A DNA stretch of 64,000 nucleotides. It comes from Chrysopilus asiliformis. Lineage: Eukaryota > Arthropoda > Insecta > Diptera > Rhagionidae. Shown here in pieces: positions 35,961 through 47,270 of this stretch. A program made the translations under genes and the position numbers. How positions within the stretch are numbered: the stretch's first letter is position 1; each line of letters starts with the position of its first letter. The stretch covers positions 112,531,234 through 112,595,233 of the forward strand of contig OZ035962.1 of assembly GCA_964034945.1 (NCBI GenBank). Reading direction: 5' to 3'. The notes under the pieces were generated by a model. The model saw only the letters and a program-made list of their open reading frames with translations. It was not told where the DNA came from and did no database searches.

Positions 35961-36744
35961 GAATTTCAAATTTTGCTTGGTGCCTCTCAAAGTTTATAGA
36001 AGAACAAGCGACAAAAAAAAGAAATTCTTATCTTAGGAAAAAATTTGGAAACCAAAGAGTTAAATTGACAATTTCTTCTACCCATCCCCACACAAATGAA
36101 GTTTTCTTTTGCCATCTTTCCGAACACAACGCGTGTTCATATCGTTGTTCACAAACCGAAACGTTGTTCACGAACTGAGGATGTTTTTATGCTCATAAGT
36201 AGTTTACAAACCGATGTTGCACTTAATAATAGCCCATATAAGAATAATTTTTTGAGAATTTAAAAATAACGTGTGACAACAAAATTAATTTGGAGGCTAA
36301 TGTTTAAATGTGAAATATTGCGTTATATTCCACTTATGTTCTCTATCCACGCTAAAGGCTATTATTTGTTGATTGTCGAATTGTCGACAGATAGAAATCT
36401 ACAACTCATTTCGAACAATGTCAATTTCAAGGTGCTACAAAAGTAATTAGTCAAAGGTATCAATCACCGTTTGAAGTGGTATCGCTATCAAAAAGTCATC
36501 TAAATACGTCAACTTTCTTTACATTCCGAACTCTGCACCGAATTCGACGTTTTGTCCTTTGTTCATTCAAAGTATAAATAATTATACTTGAGTTGAATGT
36601 GCCTCCCTATCTAGGCGCCTATCTAAAATCCGTCATACGGTTTCACGGCATTAGCAGACACAGCTATGAACAAACATATAATGTGAAGTCAAACATACAC
36701 GTATGGCTGGATCAACATATAGGATATTTACAGAAATGTAGGTA
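35961..36744. other. Intergenic, nothing recognised
   Basis: A stop-free stretch runs from 35957 to 36178 in the frame after the small basic candidate, but no splice joins them in frame. The rest is unremarkable AT-rich DNA. Confidence 0.45.
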
Positions 36745-37069
36745 CACTCAGAGAAAAAAAATAGTTAATTTTATTATTTTTGGTAGTTGATGTTGATAAT
36801 TCTACGAATCTCGATGAACATCCAAAAATAGTTAAAGTTGTTAAAGAATAGTCAAGAAATAGTGCGAAATAGTAACCATGTCTAAAATGCTCTCATTTCG
36901 GTGTTTACAGCAAAATAATCAATTTTAATTATAACAAATAGTTAAAATACAAATAACTATTTGGTACTATTTGTTTATCGTTTTGTAGTTGAGTTCTCTA
37001 ATTTTAACTACATAATGATAGGTTTCAGATTTGAAATAATAAAAAAAATTATATAATAGTAAAAATGAC

Positions 37070-37098
37070 AAATTTGTAATAAAATCTATTACAAATTT
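37070..37098. promoter_or_regulatory. Perfect 12-bp inverted repeat upstream of the element's gene
   Basis: AAATTTGTAATA at 37070-37081 and TATTACAAATTT at 37087-37098 are exact inverses with a 5-base loop, 85 bases before the start codon. It could be a binding site for a dimeric protein. The position is suggestive only. Confidence 0.4.
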
Positions 37099-37183
37099 AT
37101 TAAAAATTTGCTACTTTCTACTGACGCGTCATTTTGCTCCTCGTTTTCGTGTGGTAAAGTTGTGAATTTTTCAAGTGCATTAA

Positions 37184-37800
37184 ATGGAACAGTCAGATTA
37201 TCAAGAAGCAGCTGAGGGTGCGCCGATTATTGTGTTGGATCAAACTTCACTGGATCCCCTATTCGTCTTGTTAGATTCTTGGGATTTATCATCTCTATAT
37301 CCTATATTCAACGGTAAGATTTTTTTGCATTTTTTAAATTTTTCCAACATTTTTACTTAGAAATAAAATTCGTTTCTTCCTCAACTTTCCAGAAAAATAA
37401 AATCTTAAAGAACTGTGCTAACAAAGAGACAGGCGAAGCAAACCATTTGAAAGCGGAGTGTTCTCTAACTGGTATTATTCATTTTTATGCTATTTTGTTG
37501 AATAAAAACTATAACAAGTATAATATTTGCTTTAAATCACAGAGCACTAATACAGTTTTTTTTAACTAGACGAACAAATCGAAAATAATAAGAAATTCTT
37601 GAAATATCTCCAAGATGATTGTATAAAATGCGTGAGCAAATTGGAAAGTCTACACACGCATTTTCATAAATTTCGTATAAAATTAAAGCCAAACATAACG
37701 AAAACGGAAATACGACAGAAGGTAATTTTTTTTGTTAGTAAATTTCTCATTTTACATTCTACTTTTTATATAGATTCTTGTGATGCCATCCTCATGCTAA
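37184..37800 (+). CDS. SAM-like domain protein of about 102 residues, four-part gene inside a TIR element
   Basis: Exon 1 is 37184-37313 (43 codons plus 1 base, donor GGTAAGA), exon 2 is 37570-37721 (acceptor TTTAACTAG, donor AAGGTAATT), and exon 3 is 37774-37800 with TAA. Splice phases agree throughout. Residues 25-48 read PLFVLLDSWDLSSLYPIFND, then EQI. This W-x-L-x-x-L-Y-x-x-F pattern resembles the first two helices of sterile alpha motif (SAM) domains found in uncharacterised insect and transposon-linked proteins. The next exon is helical and Lys-rich, with two Cys (DDCIKCV). A 111-base segment (37361-37471) also has acceptor and donor, phase 1 at both ends and no stop, so it may be an alternative exon adding 37 residues. 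Skipping the last intron would end the protein at a TGA (37803-37805) instead. The function is unknown: possibly oligomerisation. Confidence 0.62.
37361..37471 (+). other. Possible cassette exon of the SAM-like gene
   Basis: The acceptor is TTTTTACTTAG and the donor is CTGGTATTA. The length of 111 bases keeps phase 1 on both sides and the frame is open. Including it would insert 37 residues (start EIKFVSSS, end AECSLT) exactly between the predicted second SAM helix and EQI, which would disrupt the domain. A skipped exon or cryptic sites are both possible. Confidence 0.35.
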
Positions 37801-37856
37801 TGTGATTTTGAGTTTTTCTTTTGTGATAAATCCTTGTTAAGGTTATTTTTACTGGA

Positions 37857-37862
37857 AATAAA
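37857..37862 (+). terminator. Poly(A) signal of the SAM-like gene
   Basis: AATAAA lies 57 bases after the TAA stop, followed by TATTTTTG, still inside the TIR element. Confidence 0.6.
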
Positions 37863-38366
37863 ATATTTTTGTAGCACAACACATTCTGTTTCTTTTTCTG
37901 TTGAGTTTCTGTTTTTCAGTAAATTCAGGGCAAAATAATTGAAAAATCATTATTTTTCTAAAAATTTTAACTAATTTGTAATAACAGTGATTAGAAAATA
38001 GTTAAAAATGACGACTTTTGTAATACACAGTAACTATTTTAAAGTAATTTCAAACACAAAATAATTATTTTGAGTCTGAATTTCTACTATTTCGCAGTAG
38101 ACTTAATGAAAAAATAATTGTTTTTTAATAAATATAACTATTTTTAAATTAAATCTATAATAAAATAATTAAAAGTAATTATTATGCAATAAAATTTTAC
38201 TACTAATGTAATCTGGCAAGAACTATTTTATTGTAATTATTTACAATTTTATATTGCGATCAACTATTCTTTATAATAAAGATCAACTACAAAAGTGATA
38301 GTCACGATTTGCCATTACTAAATAATTGAAAAGTTGTTAAAAACAACTATTTTTTTTCTCTGCGTG

Positions 38367-40263
38367 TACTATGTTCAATATTGAACATTGCGAGATCACT
38401 TTGTAGCAAGCGTTTTTAATGGCCCATCAACCATTATCGAGATCTTATGAATTTTCGAGTGCTTGCCACCCCAAAAGTCGTGTGCCTATAAAAACCCATC
38501 TATACCGTAGGAAAATTCAAGAGCAATACAAACAGAATTTCTGTTAATGGTATTAGGTAGGTATATCAAATCCGTGGCAATCATTAAAAGGTAGCGAAGG
38601 AAGCAAAGGAGATATTTGAGTGCCGCCACCTTTCTACAGACTCCACTAGATCATCTCCAGCTCCAGATTCTATCACAAAGCATCAACTAATCTTGTATGG
38701 AGAAGTTTTGAGAAAAACACACACAAATACGTTAATATAACGTGTTCTGATTTGAGCGCGAAAAATCAACCCCTATCCATCTAATGTTCGTCTAAATAGT
38801 CTTCTTGAATGTGGAATACCACTCCTCAAATCCATTTGCAGAGTGGATGCTCATTTCAAAAATTTTATCCTTTTTTTTGTTGATTCGTTTTTTTCCCCCC
38901 GAGTTGGATTGGTGTGAATTTTGCTACAGGCTACCCACCATTTTGCTATTTCTAGGACCTCTCCATACTCAATCCTTTTGAATCCTCGGATTACCATCAC
39001 CATTGCCATCATCGCCATATCATCATCGTCTCTAGATGGTGCTTATATCATATGGGAAAATGTAATGCCTGCTAAATCCTATAACGACACTGATATTACC
39101 TTGTTGGCTGTCTAAAAATGTTTTCCTGTGCTGGTGGTACTTTGTCTTCACTTGACTTAACCACCCACCATATCCCTCCACCCGGTCGCCGCAAAGTCGT
39201 TCCATACTCTCCTTGATCGAATATGGAGGAAAATTTCAGATGGCGTTGGGGAACGTATAAGAGATGAGCATATGTTTTTGATGATATCACGAAGTCGAGT
39301 GAAATCAGATTTCAAGTATCATGTTCAGGTGTTGACACCATTTAAACTTGCACCTTTTACCTGTTCAAGTAATAAAAATCACCATGTTTTCAGCGAATAT
39401 ACGAAAACTTCTAAATGTAGGGCAATAGCGTATTTAGTTAGATCCGCGTCAACAATTTCGATTACAATGAATCGCGCGGAAAATTAAGAGAAACACTGCG
39501 CAGAATATGCGGACATAAAATTTCCAGCACTGTTCAAAAATGAATAAAATTCGAGATTCACATCGGAGGAATAACATTTCCGGTAATGTGAATTTAACAA
39601 TTTTCATTTAATCGCTTAGACTTTCCTTGTTGTAGAGCAATTGACTTGGCAGATGGCTTTTACCAGGAAATTCACTCCCACCCAGCAATGGAGAGTCCTT
39701 TGCGACAGGATGATGGCTACAAGTATGTCGTCGTCGTTGCCATGATGAAGCATCATTTCCCTGTATTAAATTTAATATCTCAACTGGAAAATCGTTCCAG
39801 ATTTACATGTTATTAGCAATCATTCATTTCACTAAATCCCTATAACGTTTAAGAGCTTTATGAAAGGTTCGAGTGATAAATTATGATTAGTGGAAGTGCT
39901 ATAATCTGCGAAAATGTTTATTCAAAACAATTTTCAAGGAGAAATTGTAGCAACGGATTTGATTAGTTTTTCAGAAAATCTTATCGGAATTCATAAGGTC
40001 TCGTTTCCACAGAAGAAAACTCATAGAAGTTTTTTGCAGTCATTTTTTTGGCATGAAAAATAACTGAAATTCGTTAAAACATCTTACCGTAAAAAACATA
40101 GAGAAATAAGCGACAAAAAAAAGTTCCCCCAGAGATATAAGCCTGAAAAAAGTTGCCACCATTACAACAAATAAGTTCACAATATCGAAGAGGTATTGAG
40201 CAATCGGAGAGGTATTTCATATTCAATAAAAAAAATTAAAGAAAGTGACGTTCTCATATAACA
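38367..40263. other. Intergenic, no supported gene
   Basis: The region is slightly GC-richer at 38450-39300, with CAT/CAC trinucleotide-like runs (38990-39035). Several short frames overlap on both strands without splice support. Confidence 0.5.
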
Positions 40264-40265
40264 TG

Positions 40266-40568
40266 CACTCAGAAAAATGGAGGCTAACTCGACGACCTAC
40301 ATACGGCGTAATTGGCCTCGGGCAGGGAAATTTAGCCTATGCGAGGCACGCGTTCGCCTGCATGAGGGAAAGTAAAACTGTGTTGACCTGTGGTCGGAGA
40401 AATTCTGAAATTAAGCCACCAGCAGGTGAAGTAGGGCATTGGGAGCCGCACGAGTTGACCTTAGATAGGCATTTCGAGGATGTAATGTCATGTAATGGAA
40501 ACCTCTGTAAGCCAGCTACCGGTCAGAGTTAACCTGACAAAAAGTTGACCTGGACATTTTTCTGAGTG
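40266..40568 (+). mobile_element. CACT-ended MITE, copy B (303 bp)
   Basis: It starts CACTCAGAAAAATGGAGG and ends GGACATTTTTCTGAGTG. TG flanks both sides (40264-40265, 40569-40570), so the 2-bp duplication differs from the TA of its relatives. It is nearly the same sequence and exactly the same length as 51342-51644, which lies in the opposite orientation. It is nonautonomous, and the open frame across it is incidental. Confidence 0.9.
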
Positions 40569-40570
40569 TG

Positions 40571-42874
40571 TATAGTATAATAGTATGCAAAATGAATCAC
40601 TTTGTGGACCAAAATGGAAAATAGTCTTTTATGAAAAAAATATTAGCCATTGACGAAATTTTGGTTATAGGTAACATTTGGCTTACAATTTAAAAATCTA
40701 TGAGTCCATAAAAGTTTATGGATGGAAGGTGAATGTTCCAGAAATTTTCTTTCCAAATATACCAAGTAAGGAGTATTGAAACAAATATCAAGTCACTAGC
40801 AGAAACAGTATAAGTATCCTCTATCCTAAATGGACATTTTAGTCCCCCTGCTCTTCCCCTCTCGGGGCAACTCAAAGTTTGTATAAAATCTATTTTAGAG
40901 GAGGTAGGAGCGTATGTGGTATCTTAAATGAAAAGTCCTAATTAGCCAAAGATGGTTTAGAAAATACAAAAAAAAATCAAAACAGACGCCTTCTTGAATG
41001 AATTTGAAAAAATACCCGAAGAATAACTTTTGAAAAGTGTTTTCTTCAAATAAGAATTGCATTTAAATAAATGTAAAATCGTCGCAAACTAATAAAAAAA
41101 AAGTTTTTTAACTTGTTTGCGAAAAATTTATTCTGCGATGTTTAAAACTTTTCTCCACAATTTGTTTCCGACTTAAATGTGTCTTTATTATGGATACGTA
41201 CGTAACGTACTAAGATAGAAACTTGTGAAAACAATATTTTCTAAGGAAAAGTAATTCCGTGGAGTGGATGGCCTAGTTTTTATTCACGAAAATGTTCTTT
41301 TCCGGTATAGTTTCGAGATTGAATGTGCCATTCGCTGTACAATTGTGAAAAGCGAAAAGATTTTCTTTTCCGTTTAGTAAAAATGTTATACACAATAAGA
41401 ATGCATTTCTGTTCTTAGCGCGGTTAGTACATTAACCATTTACGAACTTTAAAAGCAATGCGAGAATTTCTTTTCTTCTCATTTTACATATGCATATATT
41501 TAAAATCTTGTATAACATATGAAAAATTAAAAGGGACTTTAATCTACGTCAAGCAACACTGTGAAGTAGGCAACACTTTTATGGTAATTTCTCAAAAGTG
41601 TTTTCACTTTTTCATTCGAAAAAAAATCTCACTCTTACTCTCGAAAGTTTTTGGTGCATAAACTTCTCAAAACTTTGTGAAGGACATCTTATTTTCACTC
41701 TGCCTAATTTCGTAATACGTACAAATGTCGTTTTTTTGCTTGTTTTGTTTTAAATTCTTTGCCGGGTGTTATTTATTTACGACATATTTCTTTCGTTACC
41801 AAGTTGTTAACACTTTTTTAAAACAAAATACTGCAATTTCCACATAATAATTTCACCAACGATGTTATAGTTTTATCAATGGCTATAAATCTTCTAGTCA
41901 AAAATCCTAAAGCAATGAAAGTAATATTTCAATTTCAAAGGAAAAGCACTTCAAATTTCCGTTGTATTAGTACTATAAATCCTTAAAGGATTATTTGGGT
42001 TATTTCGAGTTTACACCTCTAAAGATTTTAATGGTCCTGGGCTGTACTTTAGCTACGCTCAATGTAATATGGGTCACGTGAATCCATGAGATTTGGAACA
42101 TTGAATACCTTTATCAGCCTAAGATATACACAAGAAATCCTTTCTGGTATACCTTAGCCTAAACATACATAATCAACAAGGCGAAAGCGTAGCACCAGAG
42201 AATAAGAAGAAAAAAAATATTTTAGAAAAAATACTTGGAAATGAAGCTGAAGCGAAACGATCCATGAATTCTGTATGTTTATTTGTGTCTCCTTTATGTT
42301 ATTTCTTAAGTATAGAATGACTAAAGGAATTTCCATTTCCTTCTTTTCTCGGGTCGTTGTCATTGTTAAAACTTGAATATATCCTTTGCTCGACATTTAC
42401 ATTATTCACATAGACAGTTTATTTACTTTACTGCACCGTATTCAAATTGAGCAAAGTGTGATAAATGTGCGAATTTGACAATAAAGGGACGAAATACGAG
42501 TTTATTTCACAATAAGGGCACCATTCATAGTGCAAAAAAATACATGAATTATGTGGAAAATTTGTAAATTCACGTATAAAAACATTTAAATAAATTTATT
42601 TTAAGTAAATTTAAGCTTTTCGCAGCGTTTCAATGTCTTTTTCCCATATTGTCGAACAATTTAAAAATTTTACATTCAGTATGTTATTGTGTTATTTGTT
42701 ATTATTATTGATTTCCTTCAAAGACTGGCTAAACAGTTTTCTACGAGAAAGAATATTATTTTCTTTAAGTGACGTCACCATCGATTTTTCAATTATTGAA
42801 AGATGGTTTTTTTATTTTCAAAATTTAAAAAATATGTTTTCGTATTTTTCCAAATTTTTGAAATACAGTTTTTT
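40571..42874. other. Intergenic, nothing recognised
   Basis: AT-rich. A hydrophobic open stretch (42633 to about 42870) runs into the foldback MITE and borrows its last codons from it; I do not call it a gene. Confidence 0.5.
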
Positions 42875-43108
42875 GGGCACCAATCATGTATTCCGACGCG
42901 TCTCTGTCTTTCGACTTCAACGCAGCTTTTAACTCTTGACTTCGCCATATCAGCAGCTTCAAATTTCCTAGAATAACAGTCAGAATCACGTTTCGATTCA
43001 TAGTGACGATTCCGTGAAATTTCAAGCTGCAGATATGGCGAAGTCAAGAGTTAAAAGCTGCGTCGAAATCGAAAGACAGAGACGCGTCGGAATACATGAT
43101 TGGTGCCC
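42875..43108. mobile_element. Foldback MITE, copy 1 (234 bp)
   Basis: The unit starts GGGCACCAATCATGTA and ends with its inverse. The arms stay complementary for about 90 bases, through GACGCGTCTCTGTCTTTCGA and AACTCTTGACTTCGCCATAT, around a loop of about 50 bases. A second copy of exactly the same length is at 56654-56887. No target duplication is obvious; both flanks here are T-runs. The arms give open frames that are not genes. Confidence 0.9.
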
Positions 43109-43359
43109 TGGTTTTTTACAATTTTTTCAAAACGTTTTTCGTAAAACTTTTTTTTTCTTTAATCCACATATAAAACTAGACCTTGTCTGTCAAAAACTAA
43201 AACGCCAAAAACTAGGCAAAAGAAAATTTGGGTTAATAGTTTCTATGAAATTTTATAACTTATGAAATTGTGGGTCTTTTTCTACCTCTCAATCTCTTTT
43301 TTCTACCTCACGGCCTTAAGGATAGTCCATACAATACTATATTTAGCTTCTTAAAAATC

Positions 43360-43695
43360 ATGTCCCTCCCTCGTGCCTTACACCTGTTAAATAAACACCG
43401 AACGCCTCACCTTAAAGTGCGCGACTTTTTAATCGGCAGATTTTTACATTACAATGCGGAGTCTGTCCCACTTGGCAGAAGAATTGCGGAGGCGTGCTTT
43501 GCAAAATATAAGATCAGTATGTTTTTTTGAAATATTTTGTGAAAATCAAAAAAAAAGCCTTTACTACAATTTCACAAACTAATTGAAACTTCGGTTTAAA
43601 TTTCGTCTGATTTTTATTTATTTTTTTTTTAATTTTCAGCATTATTTCATGCTAATGGTAGCAGTTTCTATATTGATTTTTTTATATTAAAATAA
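43360..43695 (+). CDS. Possible two-exon protein of 70 residues, unknown
   Basis: Exon 1 is 43360-43516 (52 codons plus 1 base, donor GTATGT), the intron is 43517-43639 (ending AATTTTCAG), and exon 2 is 43640-43695 with TAA. The first exon codes a complex, basic sequence (start MSLPRALHLL, later PLGRRIAEACFAKYK) with GC-richer third positions than the AT-rich flanks, which is the main support. A second acceptor with a stronger pyrimidine tract (TTTCTGATTTTTACAG, exon from 43738) is also in phase and would give a different C-terminus of about 22 residues ending at a TGA (43803-43805). The frame is open upstream to 43270, so the true start may lie in an earlier exon. I do not recognise the protein. 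It lies 250 bases after a MITE. Confidence 0.4.
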
Positions 43696-43805
43696 TTATC
43701 TAAATATCTTAAATTTTTTTCTTTCTGATTTTTACAGGGTGTATGAATTTATTTGTATTCCTTTTCCTTGTTAGGTTGAATTTTTATGATCCGAATAACA
43801 AATGA

Positions 43806-46800
43806 ATTTTTTATTAATAATTTGGAAAATTTTTCGGCACCGTCATTGCATTCAATAATTCATATCAGAAAACCGATGCTTTGGCATTTCGAACAAATAA
43901 CTGATAGTCATTTGCTTGTCTCTGAAAATCCACTCAATTTTTTATTTGTGTCTCTGTTCATAAAGCCCATAATTCCAAGCACTAAAAGTCTATTTGCACC
44001 TTCTTTTCATACATTTGACAAGTGACGAGACTATTTTGTCACATATTGGAGTTCATTCATCATACAATGTGATATACGAGTAAAGTTGTGTCTATAATGT
44101 AAGCTCGTTGCTGTTTCATTTCTCCATATTTCGTCCTTTGGCATAAGCCGTATGTGAATGCTATGACTATCCCATGAAGGAAGGAATATGCAAAGTCATC
44201 ATCACAGAGAAACTCTCATTTATTTGGTCATAAGTCAATCGCAATGAGGTCAACAGTTCTGCTTGCATATTCCTAAGCCTACGACAAAACTTTATGGCGG
44301 CCCAGTCGTTTTTTTCTCGACCCACGCGACATATGATAAAAAGGACACTGGATGAAACGAATATAAAAAAAAAATGGAATTCACACATGCGGATGTATGA
44401 TTCTTTTATTTTATTTTCCGAGGGTAGAAGTCATTCCATGACTCGACATGTCGGCAGCAGTGGCGCTAAGGATGTTGCCATCAGCACAGTATAAAAAATA
44501 AGGTTTTCACAACAGACATCACACAACCAAAAATTGTTGGAAAGGTTTATAGAAATGTGTGGATGACTGGAGAATATCGCAAGAATATAAAACGGAGACT
44601 TAGAAGTAGGGAAGTAGAAAACTTTCTGTCTATGATTTATAACAGATTTTTTTCGTCCTTTAGGTTATTTCACTCAGTAGACATGTTTCGAAGATTCGGC
44701 TCCACCGGTCAAGTGGTTTTCAACTAAGAGCTCTGGAAAGCTTTTGGTTAGAGCTTTGGAAAGCTTTCGTTTAAAGCTTTGGGAAGCTTTCGGTTAGAGC
44801 TTTGGAAAGCTATTAAAATTTTGTGGTTGTTTAACCCTTTTTCTAGAAAACAGCTTGAAAGCATTTCAAATCAAGTTGTGAAAAAATCGGAATTTTTTAA
44901 ATACAATTTCCACTTATGATTAAAAAATTATTAGCTTCCGGAAAAAATCTAGAAAATTCAAAAATAGTGTAAAAAATGTTTAAAAAATCAATACCGAACT
45001 AACTTGGTAAGAACTTGATGAATTAAGGTGAAATATAGACTTTGAGAGTATATCCATAAAACCAGTTACGCGAATTTTCGCCTTTCCAGACCCTCTTTGC
45101 TCGTCTATCGTTTAACTTTTTAATGGTTTTTTGTATGAGATTTAATACCGGAGTGACACTACCGAAGATCCTCCCTCTACTACCAAATGTTTGACATGCT
45201 TTATGGACAGCCCTTAATTCGAAAGTCAGTTTACTTATTAACTTGAAATTTTAAATCAGACAGGGAAAAAGAGACAAAAATTGTCGACATCACATGTATC
45301 TGTCCAGAAATGTTTCTACCTCCCTGCTACCACTTCTGGACTCGTACGGACACAGGACAACAAAATATATTCCAATGACATTGGCCTCCTTGTCCTGCCG
45401 TCCTGCTTGTTGCTGTAATTGTCATGTTTATGTGACATTTGTCATAATTAAATTGGCAGCCAAACGAATAGTTAGTCGCTGGCTTTCATTGTTTTTCATT
45501 TACACCCCTTCCGCTCGACATCCGTGGTATAGTAACGCTGAAGGCGCCATACGAGCATGAAATGTCTTGAAAATAAAGCACCGAACTCGACAACAAAAAT
45601 CCTCCCCCAAGGGACACCCTTGGCATGTTATCGTATCCTTTTGTAGCCTGTTTTTTTTTTTAAATCTTGCGGCCACTTCTTGAGATTTTCCACAAGTTAA
45701 GTGGGGCAAGAGCGTTAACGTATGAGATCCATGTGTGATTGTTAGTTTCGCAAGTACACATTACGTTTATGTTGGGCGATAGCTAACAAGGACCAAAAGG
45801 ACAAGCGTACAATGGCAATGTTTTGTGGACACCAACAAAATTATCGCACAGCAGGATGTTAATAACCTGACATACGAGTATAGCCGTGTTTCCTGAATCT
45901 GAAACGTTGCGATTATAAGGAGAAATTGTATGTGCAATAACACAAACACACACGTTTTTATATGTAGGTTAGTGGCTTCAGGACAAAAACTAAATACGAA
46001 TGGAGTTCTGTAGGTACCGTCCTGGAACAAACAACGCAAGCATTGATAGTAGTGTCCTTAGGGCTGTTATGGAGTACCGAATTTGTTTCGGTGGCCGTAT
46101 TTCGGGGGTAGTTATGAAAGAAGAATGATTTTGGGGCAGTATTGCGAATGGAGGGAGGGAAGGGATTTCAGTGGTTATGTGCGTGGCTTGAACAGGTGTT
46201 TTCTACGTAATTGCTACAGGAAAGCGTTAAGTGGAATGTAATTAAATTTTATGTGTAAATGAGCAATACTTAGGACGCCAAAAAGGTGTGTGACCCAATT
46301 CGGTTGCTTGCTTTGTCTGATTATGAGTTTGCTTTCTGCTATCCCCATCGGCTGTGGTTATTGATTTCTTCCCATATGCTAAACGCAAACATATTCGTAT
46401 TTGCCTCCATTTACGAGGGAAAAAGAACATTCTGTTTGTATCCTTGTCAGACTATTTCGCTTTGGAAAATAATTTATACAATTAAAACTTTATGACAAAT
46501 TAATTTTTCATCATATGCTGTACATCAAATGGAAAGTTTTAAATTGGATATATTCATTTTTTAAAACATTGGGAGAGCGAAACCATTTTTTATCAATCAT
46601 GGTTGATTGTAAGTTTTGATACATTTAATTGACATCTACACGTAACGAATTCGTGTTTATTTAAATTAATTTTAAATTTTTTTTGGTTGAGTTTTTTATG
46701 TTCATGTATTTGCATCATAATAAGAAGAACAAAAATTAAAAAATAATTTATTTTCATATTTTTTTGTTTTTTCTTATTCATTGTAAGGTAAATAATTTCT

Positions 46801-47041
46801 CGATTGTGTGTTTTCAACACAATTCCGTGGTTTATGTGTTAAAAAAAACTTTATATAATATAGAAAAAACCATTTTCGTACATCCCTATAATCATTGGCG
46901 TTTGTTGAAGGAGGGGGTGGGGGGCAAACCACAACATTTGCATATGATCGGCTAATAAGTTTAGTAGTCTTGGATTTTCGAAGAGTCTGAGCAGAAAATG
47001 ACTACTTATAATAAAGTTAAACAAAAGGTGTGGTTTTCGAC
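43806..47041. other. Intergenic, one short tandem repeat, no supported gene
   Basis: Patches at 44100-44600 and 45280-45800 are GC-richer and open on both strands, without splice-consistent genes. A 23-base tandem repeat lies at 44727-44811. Confidence 0.5.
44727..44811 (+). repeat. 23-bp tandem repeat, 3.7 copies
   Basis: The unit is AGAGCTTTGGAAAGCTTTCGG plus two variable bases, repeated three times with a 16-base remainder. Each unit holds two AGCTTT/AAGCTT palindromic pieces. Confidence 0.9.
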
Positions 47042-47045
47042 TTAA

Positions 47046-47266
47046 CCCTCTAGCCGGAATGACCGACAAAAGGCGGGCTTCAGAGAGTTCGCTTGATTAT
47101 AACGAGTAACAATTTTAATCGCCGGAACGTGTTACATTGACTTTTGTAAGTTATCGCTTTACATGCTGGAAAAAATTTAGCCCTGTACGTTGTCTTGGTT
47201 ACGGTCTATCGCAAGTTGAAAGTCATATTTTGGTGAATTTTCTTCGGAAATATTCCGGTTAGAGGG
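47046..47266. mobile_element. piggyBac-like MITE, 221 bp, TTAA duplication
   Basis: It is flanked by TTAA on both sides (47042-47045, 47267-47270). The ends are CCCTCTAGCCGGAAT and ATTCCGGTTAGAGGG, inverted repeats with one mismatch in 15. CCC ends plus TTAA duplication are diagnostic for the piggyBac superfamily (established knowledge). No coding sequence is present. A closely similar copy in the opposite orientation is at 62706-62936. Confidence 0.9.
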
Positions 47267-47270
47267 TTAA

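Larger units (their letters stand above)
36745..38366 (+). mobile_element. CACT-ended TIR element of 1.6 kb carrying a spliced gene
   Basis: The left end is CACTCAGAGAAAAAAAATAGTT at 36745; the right end is the inverse AACTATTTTTTTTCTCTGCGTG at 38366, with one mismatch in about 22. TA flanks both sides (36743-36744, 38367-38368). The outer parts (36757-36985 and 37930-38350) are packed with AACTATT/AATAGTT motifs in both orientations, which look like subterminal protein-binding repeats. Between them lies a GC-richer gene with three introns and a poly(A) signal. There is no DDE transposase. It is either a nonautonomous element that captured a gene, or a carrier of an accessory transposon gene. 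Confidence 0.75.

Noticed and set aside
42633..42932. Hydrophobic plus-strand frame of 99 codons
   Set aside because: Its end is inside the foldback MITE and the rest is Phe/Leu-rich T-run sequence without a recognised membrane protein pattern.
45294..45560. Plus-strand frame of 88 codons with a CCCNC cluster
   Set aside because: The opposite strand is open nearby too, the composition is GC-shifted, and no splice or start context supports it.
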